Shown here: positions 7,240 through 15,600 of the stretch, piece after piece
Layout of the letters: each line of letters opens with the position of its first letter
How positions within the stretch are numbered: position 1 is the stretch's first letter
Source: Cellulosimicrobium terreum
GTDB taxonomy: Bacteria; Actinomycetota; Actinomycetes; Actinomycetales; Cellulomonadaceae
DNA: 64,000 nucleotides
NCBI GenBank assembly: GCA_014803435.1
Contig: JACYFD010000001.1
Coordinates: 496,001 to 560,000 of the forward strand
Direction of reading: 5' to 3'
Translations under genes and position numbers: made by a program
Notes under the pieces: generated by a model
The model's database searches: none
What the model was told of the DNA's origin: nothing
The model's input: the letters and a program-made list of their open reading frames with translations, nothing else

Positions 7240-8286
7240 TCACGCGGAGTCGCGCACGACCAGCGTGGGGGTGAACGTCCGGGGCGGCTCCTCGTCCTCG
7301 GCCCGGTCGAGCTGGGCGAGCAGGAGGCGGGCCATCTCGCTCGCCATGTCCTCGACGGGCTGCCGCACGGTCGTCAGGTGCGGGTGGGCGTGCACGGCCA
7401 CGGTCGAGTCGTCGAACCCGACGACAGCGACGTCCTGCGGTACCCGTCGCCCGCTCTCCTGCAGGACGGTCGAGGCGCCGTCGGCCATGAGGTCGCTCGC
7501 GGCGAAGACGCCGTCGACGTCGGGCAGCGCGGCGAGCAGCTCGCGGGCCGCGGACTCGCCGCCGGCGCGCGTGAGGTCGCCCTCGACGACCACGGCATCC
7601 GCCACCCCGGCGGCGCGTGCCGCCGCGAGGAAGCCGTCGAGGCGCTCGCGCGCGAACGGGACGTCCGCAGGCCCGGAGACCGTCGCGAGCCGCGTGCGAC
7701 CCCGAGCGACCAGGTGCTCCGCGGCCAGCCGGCCACCGGCGGCCTGGTCGAGGTCGACCGCGGGGACGTCGTCGGGCAGGCCGTCGATCCTCGTGGACAG
7801 CACCACGGGCAGGGGGAGCGCCGCGAGACGTGCGGGCAACGGGTCGCGGCTGCTGGACGAGATGAGCAGGACGCCGTCCACGTGACCCTGGCGGACGTAG
7901 CCGACCACCTGGTCGTGCGCGGGCGGGTCGGCGGGCAGGATCGCGAGGTGGATGCCGCGCGGTCGCAGCACCCGCTGCGCGCCCTCCGTCACGCGACCGA
8001 CGTACGGGTCGGTGAACAGCCGCTCGAGGAACGGGCTGGGGGAGTGCCGCTCCGTGGGCTCCGACACCACCAGGGCGACGGCGCCCGTGCGGCGCGTCAC
8101 CAGGGAGCGGGCGGCGAGGTTCGGGACGTAGCCCGTCTCCTCGATGGCCCTCTCGACAGCGGCGACGATCTGCGGGTACACCGTCGGGACGGCGTTGATG
8201 ACGCGTGACACCGTCGCGCGCGAGACCCCGGCGACGGCGGCCACGGTCTCGAGGGTGGGGCGCGGGTCGCTGGGGCGAGGGGACAT
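7240..8286 (-). CDS. LacI-family transcriptional regulator (likely controls the GH16 gene)
   Basis: 348 residues. N-terminal LacI helix-turn-helix (LETVAAVAGVSRATVSRVIN, about residues 11-30), then a periplasmic-binding-like ligand domain (about 65-345). ATG at 8286 is chosen because the HTH begins shortly after it and GTTATA on the plus strand (8294-8299) gives a TATAAC -10 box seven bases upstream, so the transcript is probably leaderless. It lies downstream of the GH16 glucanase on the same strand, and the GH16 promoter region carries a CebR-like palindrome (10283-10298). The effector is likely an oligoglucan, by inference from that target. Confidence 0.9.
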   Translation of the reverse strand: MSPRPSDPRPTLETVAAVAGVSRATVSRVINAVPTVYPQIVAAVERAIEETGYVPNLAARSLVTRRTGAVALVVSEPTERHSPSPFLERLFTDPYVGRVTEGAQRVLRPRGIHLAILPADPPAHDQVVGYVRQGHVDGVLLISSSSRDPLPARLAALPLPVVLSTRIDGLPDDVPAVDLDQAAGGRLAAEHLVARGRTRLATVSGPADVPFARERLDGFLAAARAAGVADAVVVEGDLTRAGGESAARELLAALPDVDGVFAASDLMADGASTVLQESGRRVPQDVAVVGFDDSTVAVHAHPHLTTVRQPVEDMASEMARLLLAQLDRAEDEEPPRTFTPTLVVRDSA

Positions 8287-8418
8287 GTCGTCAGTTATAC
8301 CGCTCCCGTGCCCCTGACCGGTGCGGACGTGCCCGCGAGAGCGGGGCCCGACGGCGCGGGAGCAGCACCGCACCGCCGGGCACCGGGTCGAGCCGTGGAG
8401 GAACGGCTCAGGCGCGGG

Positions 8419-10197
8419 TCACTCGTAGACCCGCACGTAGTCGACGAGCATCCGGGAGGGGAACGGGGTGCTCGCGTCGGGCGGTCCGGGCCAGTCGCCA
8501 CCGACCGCCAGGTTGAGGATCAGGTAGAACTCGTGGTCGTACACCCACGGGCCGCGGGTGGACTCCACGACCTCCTTGGAGGCGTAGAAGGTGTCGCGGC
8601 CGTCGAGCGAGAACTGGATGCCCTCGCTGTCCCACTCGGCCGCCCACACGTGGAAGTCGTCGGCGAACCGTGCGTTGCCCGGCAGCGTCGCCGGACCGCC
8701 GTGGCCGCCCGCGCCCCAGTACGCCGGCGCGTGCAGCGTCGAGTGCGTGATGGTGGGCTCGAACCCGACGTTCTCCATGATGTCGATCTCGCCGTTGTAC
8801 GGCCACGGGCGGCCCTCGAGGAAGTCGGAACCCATCATCCAGAACGCGGGCCACAGGCCCTCGCCCGACGGGATCTTGATGCGCGCCTCGAAGCGGCCGT
8901 ACTGGCTGTTGAGCGTCGTCGAGGTGTTCATGCGGTGCGACGTGTACTCACGCCCCTCGACGCTCTCGCGCCGGGCCTCGATGACGAAGTGCCCCTGCCC
9001 GTCGTGGAAGCCGTTGCCCGACGCCGTGTACACCTGGTGCTCGGCGTTCTGCGGGAAGCCGGGGTCGATGTGCCACTTCGAGGCGTTCGCCGGCGTGCCC
9101 GACGCCGCGTCGAACTCGTCGCTCCACACGAGGTCGAGGTCGTCGAAGTCCGGGTCGGCGGGCACGCTCGGCGGCTGCGTGGGGGCGCCGCCCGTGCCGT
9201 AGACCTGGAACTCCCACAGGGAGTAGCCGTACGCGCTGACACGGTCGTTCATGTGCACGCGCACGTGCCGGCCGTCCGCGTCGAGCGGGATGGTCTCCTT
9301 GAAGCCCGACCCCGAGCTCGTGGAGTACACGCTGCGCCACGACGACCCGTCGTCGGACACCTCGACGGCGTAGCCCGTCGCGAACGCCGGGTCCCACTGC
9401 AGGACGACCTGCGTGACGTGCGCCCGGGCGCCGAGGTCGACGGCGATCCAGCCCTCGTCGACCCAGCCCGTCGTGGACGACGTGGCCCAGCGCGACGCCG
9501 GGTCGAGGTCGAACGCCTTGTCCGGCGTGCAGTCCCAGCAGTTCGGGTCCTGCTCCTGCGAGCTCGACGCCGAGCCCGACTTCCCGTAGGACAGGAGCCC
9601 GTCAGCGGTGGGGTCCGGGTCCGGGTCGGGGTCCGGGTCCGGGTCGCCGCTCCCGCCGCCGAAGACCTGGAGCTCCCACAGCGACACGCCCCACTGGGTC
9701 GCGCGCTTGGTGGCGGTCAGGCGGACGTAGCGACCGCTCGCGTCGAGGTCGAGCGACTCGTCGCCGCCCGTGCCGGTGGTGGTGGTGTAGGCGGTCGACC
9801 ACGAGGCGGCGTCGGGCGAGACCTCGATGCGGTACCCGGACGCGTAGGCCGTCTCCCAGTCGAGCTCGACCCGGTCGATCGCCTGGACGCTGCCGAGGTC
9901 GACCTGGATCCACTGGCCGTCGGCGGCCTTGCTCGACCAGCGGGTGCCGCGGTCGCCGTCGAACGCCGCGGTCGCGGCGCTCCAGTCGAACTCGGTGCTC
10001 GACGACGTCGCGGTGCGGCCTTGCGAGACCGGGTCGCCCGGGGCGGCAGCGGCGGACTGGGAGACGGCGCCGAGGGTCAGCAGGCTCAGCACGGCAGCCG
10101 CGGCGCCGAGGGCACGACTGCGCGGTCGGGACGGGGTGCGTGGGCGGGCGGTGGACGCCGGGTGGTTCGCGTGGCGCGGCGGGGAGGAGGCGGGCAT
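8419..10197 (-). CDS. Secreted GH16 beta-glucanase (laminarinase-like) with two F5/8 type C domains
   Basis: 592 residues. Residues 1-52 are a long signal peptide (hydrophobic core LGAAAAVLSLLTLGA, cut near SAAAA). Two discoidin/F5/8-type carbohydrate-binding domains follow (about 55-180 and 200-335), separated by a (DP)n linker (185-195). Residues 352-592 are a GH16 jelly roll with the catalytic motif GEIDIMEN (E470 nucleophile, D472, E475 acid/base). The enzyme should cut beta-1,3- or mixed-linked glucans outside the cell. ATG at 10197 has AAGGAG eight bases upstream. Unusually, both binding domains precede the catalytic domain. The neighbouring LacI gene and upstream palindrome suggest substrate induction. 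Confidence 0.93.
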   Translation of the reverse strand: MPASSPPRHANHPASTARPRTPSRPRSRALGAAAAVLSLLTLGAVSQSAAAAPGDPVSQGRTATSSSTEFDWSAATAAFDGDRGTRWSSKAADGQWIQVDLGSVQAIDRVELDWETAYASGYRIEVSPDAASWSTAYTTTTGTGGDESLDLDASGRYVRLTATKRATQWGVSLWELQVFGGGSGDPDPDPDPDPDPTADGLLSYGKSGSASSSQEQDPNCWDCTPDKAFDLDPASRWATSSTTGWVDEGWIAVDLGARAHVTQVVLQWDPAFATGYAVEVSDDGSSWRSVYSTSSGSGFKETIPLDADGRHVRVHMNDRVSAYGYSLWEFQVYGTGGAPTQPPSVPADPDFDDLDLVWSDEFDAASGTPANASKWHIDPGFPQNAEHQVYTASGNGFHDGQGHFVIEARRESVEGREYTSHRMNTSTTLNSQYGRFEARIKIPSGEGLWPAFWMMGSDFLEGRPWPYNGEIDIMENVGFEPTITHSTLHAPAYWGAGGHGGPATLPGNARFADDFHVWAAEWDSEGIQFSLDGRDTFYASKEVVESTRGPWVYDHEFYLILNLAVGGDWPGPPDASTPFPSRMLVDYVRVYE

Positions 10198-10282
10198 GGA
10201 CGTGCTCCTTCGAACGTCGGTCGGGTCACGAGAGCGACTGCGGACGTGGTGCGGCAGCGTCGATGCTGTCCGAATAGTCGTC

Positions 10283-10298
10283 GATAGAGCGCTCTCTC
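10283..10298 (-). promoter_or_regulatory. CebR/CelR-like LacI operator upstream of the GH16 gene
   Basis: GATAGAGCGCTCTCTC is a palindrome with one mismatch around the core AGAGCGCTCT. It resembles the GGGAGCGCTCCC boxes bound by actinobacterial cellulose and glucan LacI regulators. It lies 86 bases upstream of the glucanase start. Confidence 0.55.
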
Positions 10299-10354
10299 AT
10301 TCCAGGGTGCACCCGCCGCGACCCTCAGGTCAAGCGGTTTCTCGAAACTTGTTA

Positions 10355-10378
10355 CTGACCAGTCAGCCAGTATTGACA
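10355..10378 (+). promoter_or_regulatory. Promoter candidate for the peptide operon with TetR-like palindrome
   Basis: CTGAC-CA-GTCAG (10355-10366) is a small perfect inverted repeat of the kind TetR-family repressors bind. It is followed at once by TTGACA (10373-10378), a consensus -35 hexamer. The -10 region near 10396-10402 (AATCCT) is poor, which would fit a promoter needing an activator such as the SARP encoded in the operon. No TetR gene is present in the window. Confidence 0.4.
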
Positions 10379-10479
10379 TCGGTGGCCGCGGCCCGCAATC
10401 CTTGGGCGCGACGGAGCGGTCCGTGACCCGGATCCGTTTCATGTTCACGACGTGGTTGGAGCAGGGCCAAGGGGGGCTC

Positions 10480-11055
10480 ATGTCGTACCCATGGATCGTC
10501 GCGTGCCTCGTGGTCTCAGGCGTGTTCGCCGCCTCTGTCCACAGTGCGGTGCGGACGCCGGACAGCTGGACCGCGTTCGTCGGGTCGACGGCGTCGCTCG
10601 CTCGGCGTCGACGCCCTGCGGCGGGCCGCCTCGCGGTCGTGGTGGTCGTCGCCGAGTCGGCGGCAGCGCTCGCGCTGGCCGTGGTGGTGCTCGTGCGCGT
10701 CGCCGTCGACGAGCCCGCGGCGCCGGCGCTCGTCGGTCCGCTCGGTGCGGCGGCCGGGACGGGCGGCGCAGCTCTGCTGCTCGTCCTCGCCGTCGCGCTG
10801 CGCCGCGCGCAGCGCGACCGCCCGGGCACGGCCTGCCACTGCTTCGGCGCCGCGGACGAGGTGTCGGGCCGGCACGTCGTGCGCAACGTCCTCCTCGCGG
10901 TGCTCGCGCTGGTCGCTGCCGCCGGCCCGGCGACGTCGAGCCACCCCCACCCGGCCGGCGTGCTCCTGTGCTGCGTCGTCGCGGTCGTCGCCACCGAGGC
11001 GGTCCGCCGCCTGGACGACCTCTCCGCGCTGCTCGTCCCCGCGTCCCGTCCCTGA
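10480..11055 (+). CDS. MauE/DoxX-like redox-associated membrane protein
   Basis: 191 residues with about five membrane segments (2-22, 50-73, 90-108, 134-150, 158-175). A cytoplasm- or membrane-proximal CHCFG motif (C119, C121) follows the third segment, as in MauE-type proteins, which together with a thioredoxin-like partner help disulfide formation in exported proteins. ATG at 10480 is chosen over upstream starts because GGGGGG lies five bases before it and the first membrane helix starts at once. First gene of a seven-gene operon; the next gene encodes an anchored thioredoxin-fold protein, the usual partner. Confidence 0.8.
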   Translation: MSYPWIVACLVVSGVFAASVHSAVRTPDSWTAFVGSTASLARRRRPAAGRLAVVVVVAESAAALALAVVVLVRVAVDEPAAPALVGPLGAAAGTGGAALLLVLAVALRRAQRDRPGTACHCFGAADEVSGRHVVRNVLLAVLALVAAAGPATSSHPHPAGVLLCCVVAVVATEAVRRLDDLSALLVPASRP

Positions 11056-11071
11056 CCCGAGAGGCCTCACC

Positions 11072-11641
11072 GTGCCCGTGCTCACCGCCGCGGTCGTCGT
11101 CCTGACCGTCCTCGTCCTGCTCAACCTCGCCCTCACGGGCGCGGTGATCCGTCGGCTGCGCGTCGACGCCGCCGCGGCCGGTGGTCTGCGGGAGAGCGCC
11201 TCCGGCGTCGTGCCGACACCCCTGGACCTCCCCGTCGGTGCCGTCGTCCCGCCCTTCGCGGCCGCGGGGGAGGACGGCGAGATCCTCACGCGCGACGACC
11301 TCCTCGGCGCGCGCACGCTCGTCGCGTTCTCGTCGACGACGTGCGCGGCGTGCGTCACGCAGGCACCCGGGCTCGTCGCGGAGTCCGAGCTGCTCGCCGG
11401 CCAGGGGATCGTGGTCGTCCCCGTCCTCGTCGGCGAGGACGACACCCACGACCTCGCCGCGAAGCTCCGGCCCGCCGGACCGCTGGTGCGCGAGCCCCAC
11501 GGCGGTCCGTGCAGCGCGGCGTTCGGCCTGCGCGGCACGCCGTCGTACGCCCTGGTCGGCCCCGACGCGCGGGTCCTTGCCGCCGGCCTCGTCCTGGCCG
11601 ACGTCGTGTCGGCGGGCGCCACCACGACCGCGACCCGCTGA
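11072..11641 (+). CDS. Membrane-anchored thioredoxin-like (TlpA-type) disulfide protein
   Basis: 189 residues: an N-terminal membrane anchor (about 4-25) followed by an extracytoplasmic thioredoxin fold with the active site STTCAACVTQ (C91 and C94) and the cis-proline loop GTPSY (P157). A third Cys lies in GGPCSAAF. GTG at 11072 is preceded by GAGAGG. It is 16 bases after the MauE-like gene, and its stop overlaps the next ATG by one base. It probably exchanges electrons with the MauE-like protein to make or reshuffle disulfides in an exported substrate; the four-Cys peptide encoded at the far end of the locus is the obvious candidate. Confidence 0.85.
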   Translation: MPVLTAAVVVLTVLVLLNLALTGAVIRRLRVDAAAAGGLRESASGVVPTPLDLPVGAVVPPFAAAGEDGEILTRDDLLGARTLVAFSSTTCAACVTQAPGLVAESELLAGQGIVVVPVLVGEDDTHDLAAKLRPAGPLVREPHGGPCSAAFGLRGTPSYALVGPDARVLAAGLVLADVVSAGATTTATR

Positions 11642-13611
11642 TGGGCGTACGCAACCGGGCCCGGCCGCGGGCGGCCGCGAGCGGCCGGCTCGGCGCGCTG
11701 GCCGTCGCGATGCGGCTCTACCACCGCGCGGCGCCCGCCGCCGTCGTGGCACGGGCCGTGACCGTCGCGCTGGCCGGCCTCGTCCCCGTCGCCGCGGCCT
11801 GGCTCACCAAGGCGCTGGTCGACGGGCTCGGCACTGGACTGACGACGCGGCTCGCCCTGCTCCTCGCCGTCGGCCTCGCCGTGACCGGGGCGCTCGGCGC
11901 GGTCCTCGCGCAGGTCGCGCGGTACCTCGACCAGGAGATCGGGCGACGCGTCAGCCTGCACATGCAGACGACGCTGTTCGGTGCCGTCGTCCGGCCGGCC
12001 GGGATCGCGCAGCTCGAGGACCCGGAGTATCACGACCGCCTGCAGCTCGCGCGGCTCGCCGGTGAGGCCGGGCCGATGATCCTCACGGCGGCCTTCGTCT
12101 CGGTCGTCCAGTCGCTGGTCACCGTGACCGCGTTCGCCGTGTCGCTGGCGGTCCTGTCGCCGCTCGCGGCGAGCCTCGTGCTGGCCTCGGCTGTGCCCGC
12201 CCTCGTGGCGCAGCTGCGGCTCGGCCGCCTCCGCAGCTCGACGACGGCGCTCAACAGCCCGCGGTCCCGTCGCCAGCTGTTCTACGCGACGCTCCTCACG
12301 GACGTGCGCACGGCCAAGGAGATCCGCCTCTTCGGCCTCGGCGAGCACTTCCGCGCCAAGATGCTCGACGAGGTCGGGTCGGTCCACGCCACCGAGCGGC
12401 ACGTCGACCGCGTCACGGTGCGGACCGAGACGCTGCTCGCGCTGCTCACCGCACTGGTCTCCGGCGCGGTCCTGCTCCACGCGGTCCTCCGGATCGCCGA
12501 CGGGTCGGGCAGCGTGGGCGACGTCGCCCTCCTCGTCGCCGCGCTCGGGGCGGTCCAGACAGCCGTGGCCGCCATCGTCGGGCAGGTCGGGGTGCTCGAC
12601 GAGGCGCTCGTCCTGCTCGGCCGGTACGTCGAGATCGTCGCTCCAGATCCCGGCTCGGAGCCTGGACCAGCGTCCGGCGCGGAGCCCGGCTCCGAGGTGG
12701 CGGGCACGGTGGCCGTGCGTCCCGCACACGCTTCGCCCATCGCACCCACCGGACCGGCCGCGCAACCGGCGGGCATCCGCTTCGAGAAGGTGTGGTTCCG
12801 GTACGCCGAGGACAGCCCGTGGGTCCTGCAGGACCTCGACCTCGAGATCCCCGTGGGCTCGCGCGTGGCGCTCGTCGGGGCGAACGGCGCGGGCAAGTCG
12901 ACGGTGGTCAAGCTGCTGTGCCGGCTCTACGAGCCGACCCGGGGCCGGGTCACCTGGGACGGCGTCGACGTCGCGACGATCGACCCCGCCGTCCTGCGTG
13001 CCCGCATCGCGACGGTCTTCCAGGACTTCGTCTGCTACGAGCTCACCGCGCGGGAGAACGTCGCGCTCGGTGACCTCGCACGCGCCGCGCAGCCGGGCGC
13101 CGTCGAGCACGCGGCGTCGGTCGCCGGCGTCGGCGGGGTCCTCGGCGCCCTGCCACGGGGATACGACACGATGCTCACCCGCATGTTCGCGGGCCTGGCA
13201 CCGGAGCCGGACGACGCGGACCCGCAGAACGGGACGCAGGACGACGGCGCGGGCGTCGTCCTCTCGGGCGGGCAGTGGCAACGGGTCGCGGTCGCGCGTG
13301 CGTTCCTGCGCGAGGACGCCGAGCTGCTCGTCCTCGACGAGCCGTCCTCGGGCCTGGACCCGCGCGCGGAGGCGGACCTGTACGCGACGCTGCGCGCCGT
13401 GGGCAGCGGCCGTGCGACGCTGCTCGTCGCGCACCGGCTCAGCACGGTGCGCGACGCCGACCGGATCGTCGTGCTGGCCGATGGCACGGTGCTCGAGAGC
13501 GGGGACCACGACGCCCTGATGGGGCTCGACGGCGAGTACGCCACACTCTTCCGGCTCCAGGCCGACGGGTACCAGGAGCGTGCGGCGGCCACGGCGGGAG
13601 GTGCGCCGTGA
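11641..13611 (+). CDS. ABC exporter, fused membrane and ATPase domains (peptide/lipid exporter type)
   Basis: 656 residues. Residues about 30-335 form a six-helix ABC exporter domain. A Pro/Ser/Ala linker (336-377) leads to the nucleotide-binding domain: Walker A GANGAGKST (413-421), signature LSGGQWQRVAVARAF (541-555), Walker B ELLVLDEP, and H-loop LLVAHRLSTV. It has no N-terminal C39 peptidase domain, so leader removal would need another enzyme; a signal-peptidase-like gene is in the operon. An acidic stretch (about 521-537, PEPDDADPQN...) is inserted just before the signature, where most exporters are compact. Works as a homodimer in related systems. ATG overlaps the previous stop (TGATG); the 3' end overlaps the next GTG. 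Confidence 0.9.
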   Translation: MGVRNRARPRAAASGRLGALAVAMRLYHRAAPAAVVARAVTVALAGLVPVAAAWLTKALVDGLGTGLTTRLALLLAVGLAVTGALGAVLAQVARYLDQEIGRRVSLHMQTTLFGAVVRPAGIAQLEDPEYHDRLQLARLAGEAGPMILTAAFVSVVQSLVTVTAFAVSLAVLSPLAASLVLASAVPALVAQLRLGRLRSSTTALNSPRSRRQLFYATLLTDVRTAKEIRLFGLGEHFRAKMLDEVGSVHATERHVDRVTVRTETLLALLTALVSGAVLLHAVLRIADGSGSVGDVALLVAALGAVQTAVAAIVGQVGVLDEALVLLGRYVEIVAPDPGSEPGPASGAEPGSEVAGTVAVRPAHASPIAPTGPAAQPAGIRFEKVWFRYAEDSPWVLQDLDLEIPVGSRVALVGANGAGKSTVVKLLCRLYEPTRGRVTWDGVDVATIDPAVLRARIATVFQDFVCYELTARENVALGDLARAAQPGAVEHAASVAGVGGVLGALPRGYDTMLTRMFAGLAPEPDDADPQNGTQDDGAGVVLSGGQWQRVAVARAFLREDAELLVLDEPSSGLDPRAEADLYATLRAVGSGRATLLVAHRLSTVRDADRIVVLADGTVLESGDHDALMGLDGEYATLFRLQADGYQERAAATAGGAP

Positions 13612-14360
13612 CCCTGGAGATCGACGTCCTCGGCCCGTTGCGCGCCCGCGTCGACGGCCGCGAGATGGCGCTCGGAGGGCCCGGCCGCCGGGCCCTGCTC
13701 GCCGCGCTCGTGCTCGGCAAGGGACGCGTCGTCACGACCAGCGCGATCGTGGACACGCTCTGGGTCGACGACCCGCCGGCGAGCGCCGTGACGAAGGTGC
13801 AGGGGCACGTGTCCGAGCTGCGCAAGGCGCTCGCGGCGGCCGGGCACGACGACCCCACCGCGGTCCTGGTGACCGCGGCGCCCGGGTACCTCCTGCGGCC
13901 CGGCGCCACGGCGACCGACCTGGCGCGGTTCGAGGCGGACGTGGTCGCGGCGCAGGCCGCCCGGCGCGCCGACGACCTGGTCGCTGCGGAGACGTTGCTC
14001 GCCGGGGCGCTCGAGCTGTGGCGGGGCCCGGCGCTCGCGGACGTGAGCGCCCCGACGTTGCGCGCCGTCGCCGGCGGTCTCGACGACCGGCGGCTGCGCG
14101 TCCTGGAGGACCACGCCGAGGTGAGCCTGGCGCTCGGTCGCTCGCGGGACGTGCTCGACGCGCTCGGGCCGCTCCTCGTGGCGCACCCCTTCCGCGACCG
14201 TCTGAACGAGCTGTTCATGGTCGCGCTCATCCGCACCGACCGGCCCTCCGAGGCCATCGCCACCTATCGCCGCTGCCGCGAGATGTACGGCCGCGAGCTC
14301 GGCATCGAGCCGAGCTCACGGCTGCGTCGTCTCGTGGCGTCGCTCGGCTACCCGTCGTAG
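13608..14360 (+). CDS. SARP-family transcriptional activator (OmpR-type wHTH plus BTAD)
   Basis: 250 residues. N-terminal winged helix (about 3-95, beginning EIDVLGPLRARVDGREM, with LLAALVLGKGRVVTT) followed by the bacterial transcriptional activator domain (about 100-245, including DPFRDRL-like AHPFRDRLNELFMVAL and LGIEPSSRLRRL). This is the AfsR/DnrI/RedD architecture that switches on biosynthesis of secondary metabolites, binding direct heptamer repeats near the -35 region. GTG at 13608 overlaps the preceding stop (GTGA). Its presence inside the operon supports the view that this locus makes a regulated small product. Confidence 0.88.
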   Translation: MTLEIDVLGPLRARVDGREMALGGPGRRALLAALVLGKGRVVTTSAIVDTLWVDDPPASAVTKVQGHVSELRKALAAAGHDDPTAVLVTAAPGYLLRPGATATDLARFEADVVAAQAARRADDLVAAETLLAGALELWRGPALADVSAPTLRAVAGGLDDRRLRVLEDHAEVSLALGRSRDVLDALGPLLVAHPFRDRLNELFMVALIRTDRPSEAIATYRRCREMYGRELGIEPSSRLRRLVASLGYPS

Positions 14361-14374
14361 AGAGGACCGGCAGC

Positions 14375-15130
14375 ATGCCGACCAGAGGATCCACGACGCG
14401 CCTCGTCACCCGGGCAGCTCGACCGGAGGCGTCGCCGGGTGCTGACGCCCCGCACGGCGCGCACGTCCGTCTCGAGCAGGTGGTCCGGTCGTTCCCGCTC
14501 GGGCAGCGCGACCGGCTCGTGGCCGTCGACCACGTCGACCTCGAGCTCGAGCCCGGTAGCATCACGGCCCTGACCGGTCCCTCGGGCTCGGGGAAGTCGA
14601 CCCTGCTGCACCTCGTGGGCGCGATCGAGCGTGCGGACTCCGGCTCGATCCAGGTCGACGGGGAGGAGCTCGTGGGTGCACCGCGCGGGCGCCTCACCCG
14701 GTATCGGCGGGGCGTCGGCTTCGTCTTCCAGCGCTTCCACCTGCTCCCGGCCCTGAGCGTCCTCGACAACGTCCTCGTGCCGCTGCTGCCGGAGCGGTCG
14801 CAGCGGGCCGGTGCGGTGGACCGGGCGCGCGAGCTGCTCGACGCCGTCGGGCTGGGCGGGCGCGAGGACGCGCTGCCCTCGGCACTGTCGGGAGGTCAGC
14901 AGCAGCGGGTGGCGATCGCGCGGGCGCTCGTCGTGCGGCCTCGGCTCCTCGTCGCGGACGAGCCCACCGGGAACCTGGACTCGCGGACGGGGCGCGCGGT
15001 CCTCGACCTGCTCCTCGGGCTGCGGGACACCCACCCGATGACGATCGTGCTGTCCACGCACGACCCGCTCCTGGCCGCCGAGTGCGAGCGCACCGTGCAC
15101 CTCCTCGACGGCCGGACGGCCGCGGCATGA
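14375..15130 (+). CDS. ABC transporter ATP-binding protein (LolD/MacB type)
   Basis: 251 residues. Walker A GPSGSGKST (about 75), Q-loop FVFQRFHLLPALSV, signature LSGGQQQRVAIARAL, Walker B LLVADEPTGNLDS, H-loop STHD. It has the LolD/MacB/FtsE-like profile that partners FtsX-type permeases, and such a permease is two genes downstream. ATG at 14375 has AGAGAGGA ten bases upstream. The stop overlaps the next start (ATGA). Likely the energy subunit of a mechanotransmission-type ABC system used for release of, or immunity to, the locus peptide. Confidence 0.9.
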   Translation: MPTRGSTTRLVTRAARPEASPGADAPHGAHVRLEQVVRSFPLGQRDRLVAVDHVDLELEPGSITALTGPSGSGKSTLLHLVGAIERADSGSIQVDGEELVGAPRGRLTRYRRGVGFVFQRFHLLPALSVLDNVLVPLLPERSQRAGAVDRARELLDAVGLGGREDALPSALSGGQQQRVAIARALVVRPRLLVADEPTGNLDSRTGRAVLDLLLGLRDTHPMTIVLSTHDPLLAAECERTVHLLDGRTAAA

Positions 15131-15600
15131 CCCCGCGCGGCGCGGTCGCGCTCGTATCCGTCGCGCTCGGGGTCCTCGCCGTCGGGGTCCTCGCCGTCGT
15201 AGCCCGCCGCCGCCTCCTGGTCGTGTCCGTCAGCGGCGCGAGCATGGGACCGGCCTACGGTCCGGGGACCCGCGTGCTGGTGGTGCGCGGGCGCCGTGCC
15301 CGCCCGGGGGACGTCGTCGTGCTCGACGGCGCGCTCGTCGCTCCCGTCCCGACCGACGTCCCGGACGAGGCGGGCGGCCTCGTCGTGAAGCGCGTCGCGG
15401 CGGGACCGGGCCACCCGGTGCCCGCCGAGGTGCTGGGCGTCGTCGGTGCGCGGTCGGGTGACGTCGTCCCGCCGGACAGCCTCGTCGTGCTGGGTGACGC
15501 ACCGGAGGCGAGCGTGGACTCGCGGCTCTGGGGCTTCGTCCCCGTCGACGCCGTGGTCGGCAGGGTCGCGACCGTGCTCGCGCCGGGGGCGGTGCAGTGA
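15127..15600 (+). CDS. Signal-peptidase-like protease (S26 family)
   Basis: 157 residues. N-terminal membrane anchor (about 6-26), then an extracytoplasmic S26 fold: catalytic Ser in VSGASMGP (S39), a basic residue in GGLVVKRVAAG (K88), and the conserved GDAPEASVDSRLWGFVP box (about 123-139). The Ser/Lys arrangement is as in type I signal peptidases. Because the exporter in this operon lacks its own leader peptidase, this enzyme is the best candidate for trimming the small peptide, whose leader ends in an AEA (A-x-A) site. Overlaps its neighbours on both sides (ATGA, GTGA). Confidence 0.85.
   Translation: MTPRGAVALVSVALGVLAVGVLAVVARRRLLVVSVSGASMGPAYGPGTRVLVVRGRRARPGDVVVLDGALVAPVPTDVPDEAGGLVVKRVAAGPGHPVPAEVLGVVGARSGDVVPPDSLVVLGDAPEASVDSRLWGFVPVDAVVGRVATVLAPGAVQ

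Noticed and set aside
9601-9650. Short tandem GGGTCC repeats as a possible CRISPR or microsatellite array
   Set aside because: They encode the (DP)n linker of the glucanase, are only a few bases per unit, and have no spacers.
10516-13509. A 997-codon minus-strand frame opposite the peptide operon
   Set aside because: Opposes three motif-bearing genes; translation has no recognisable domain.
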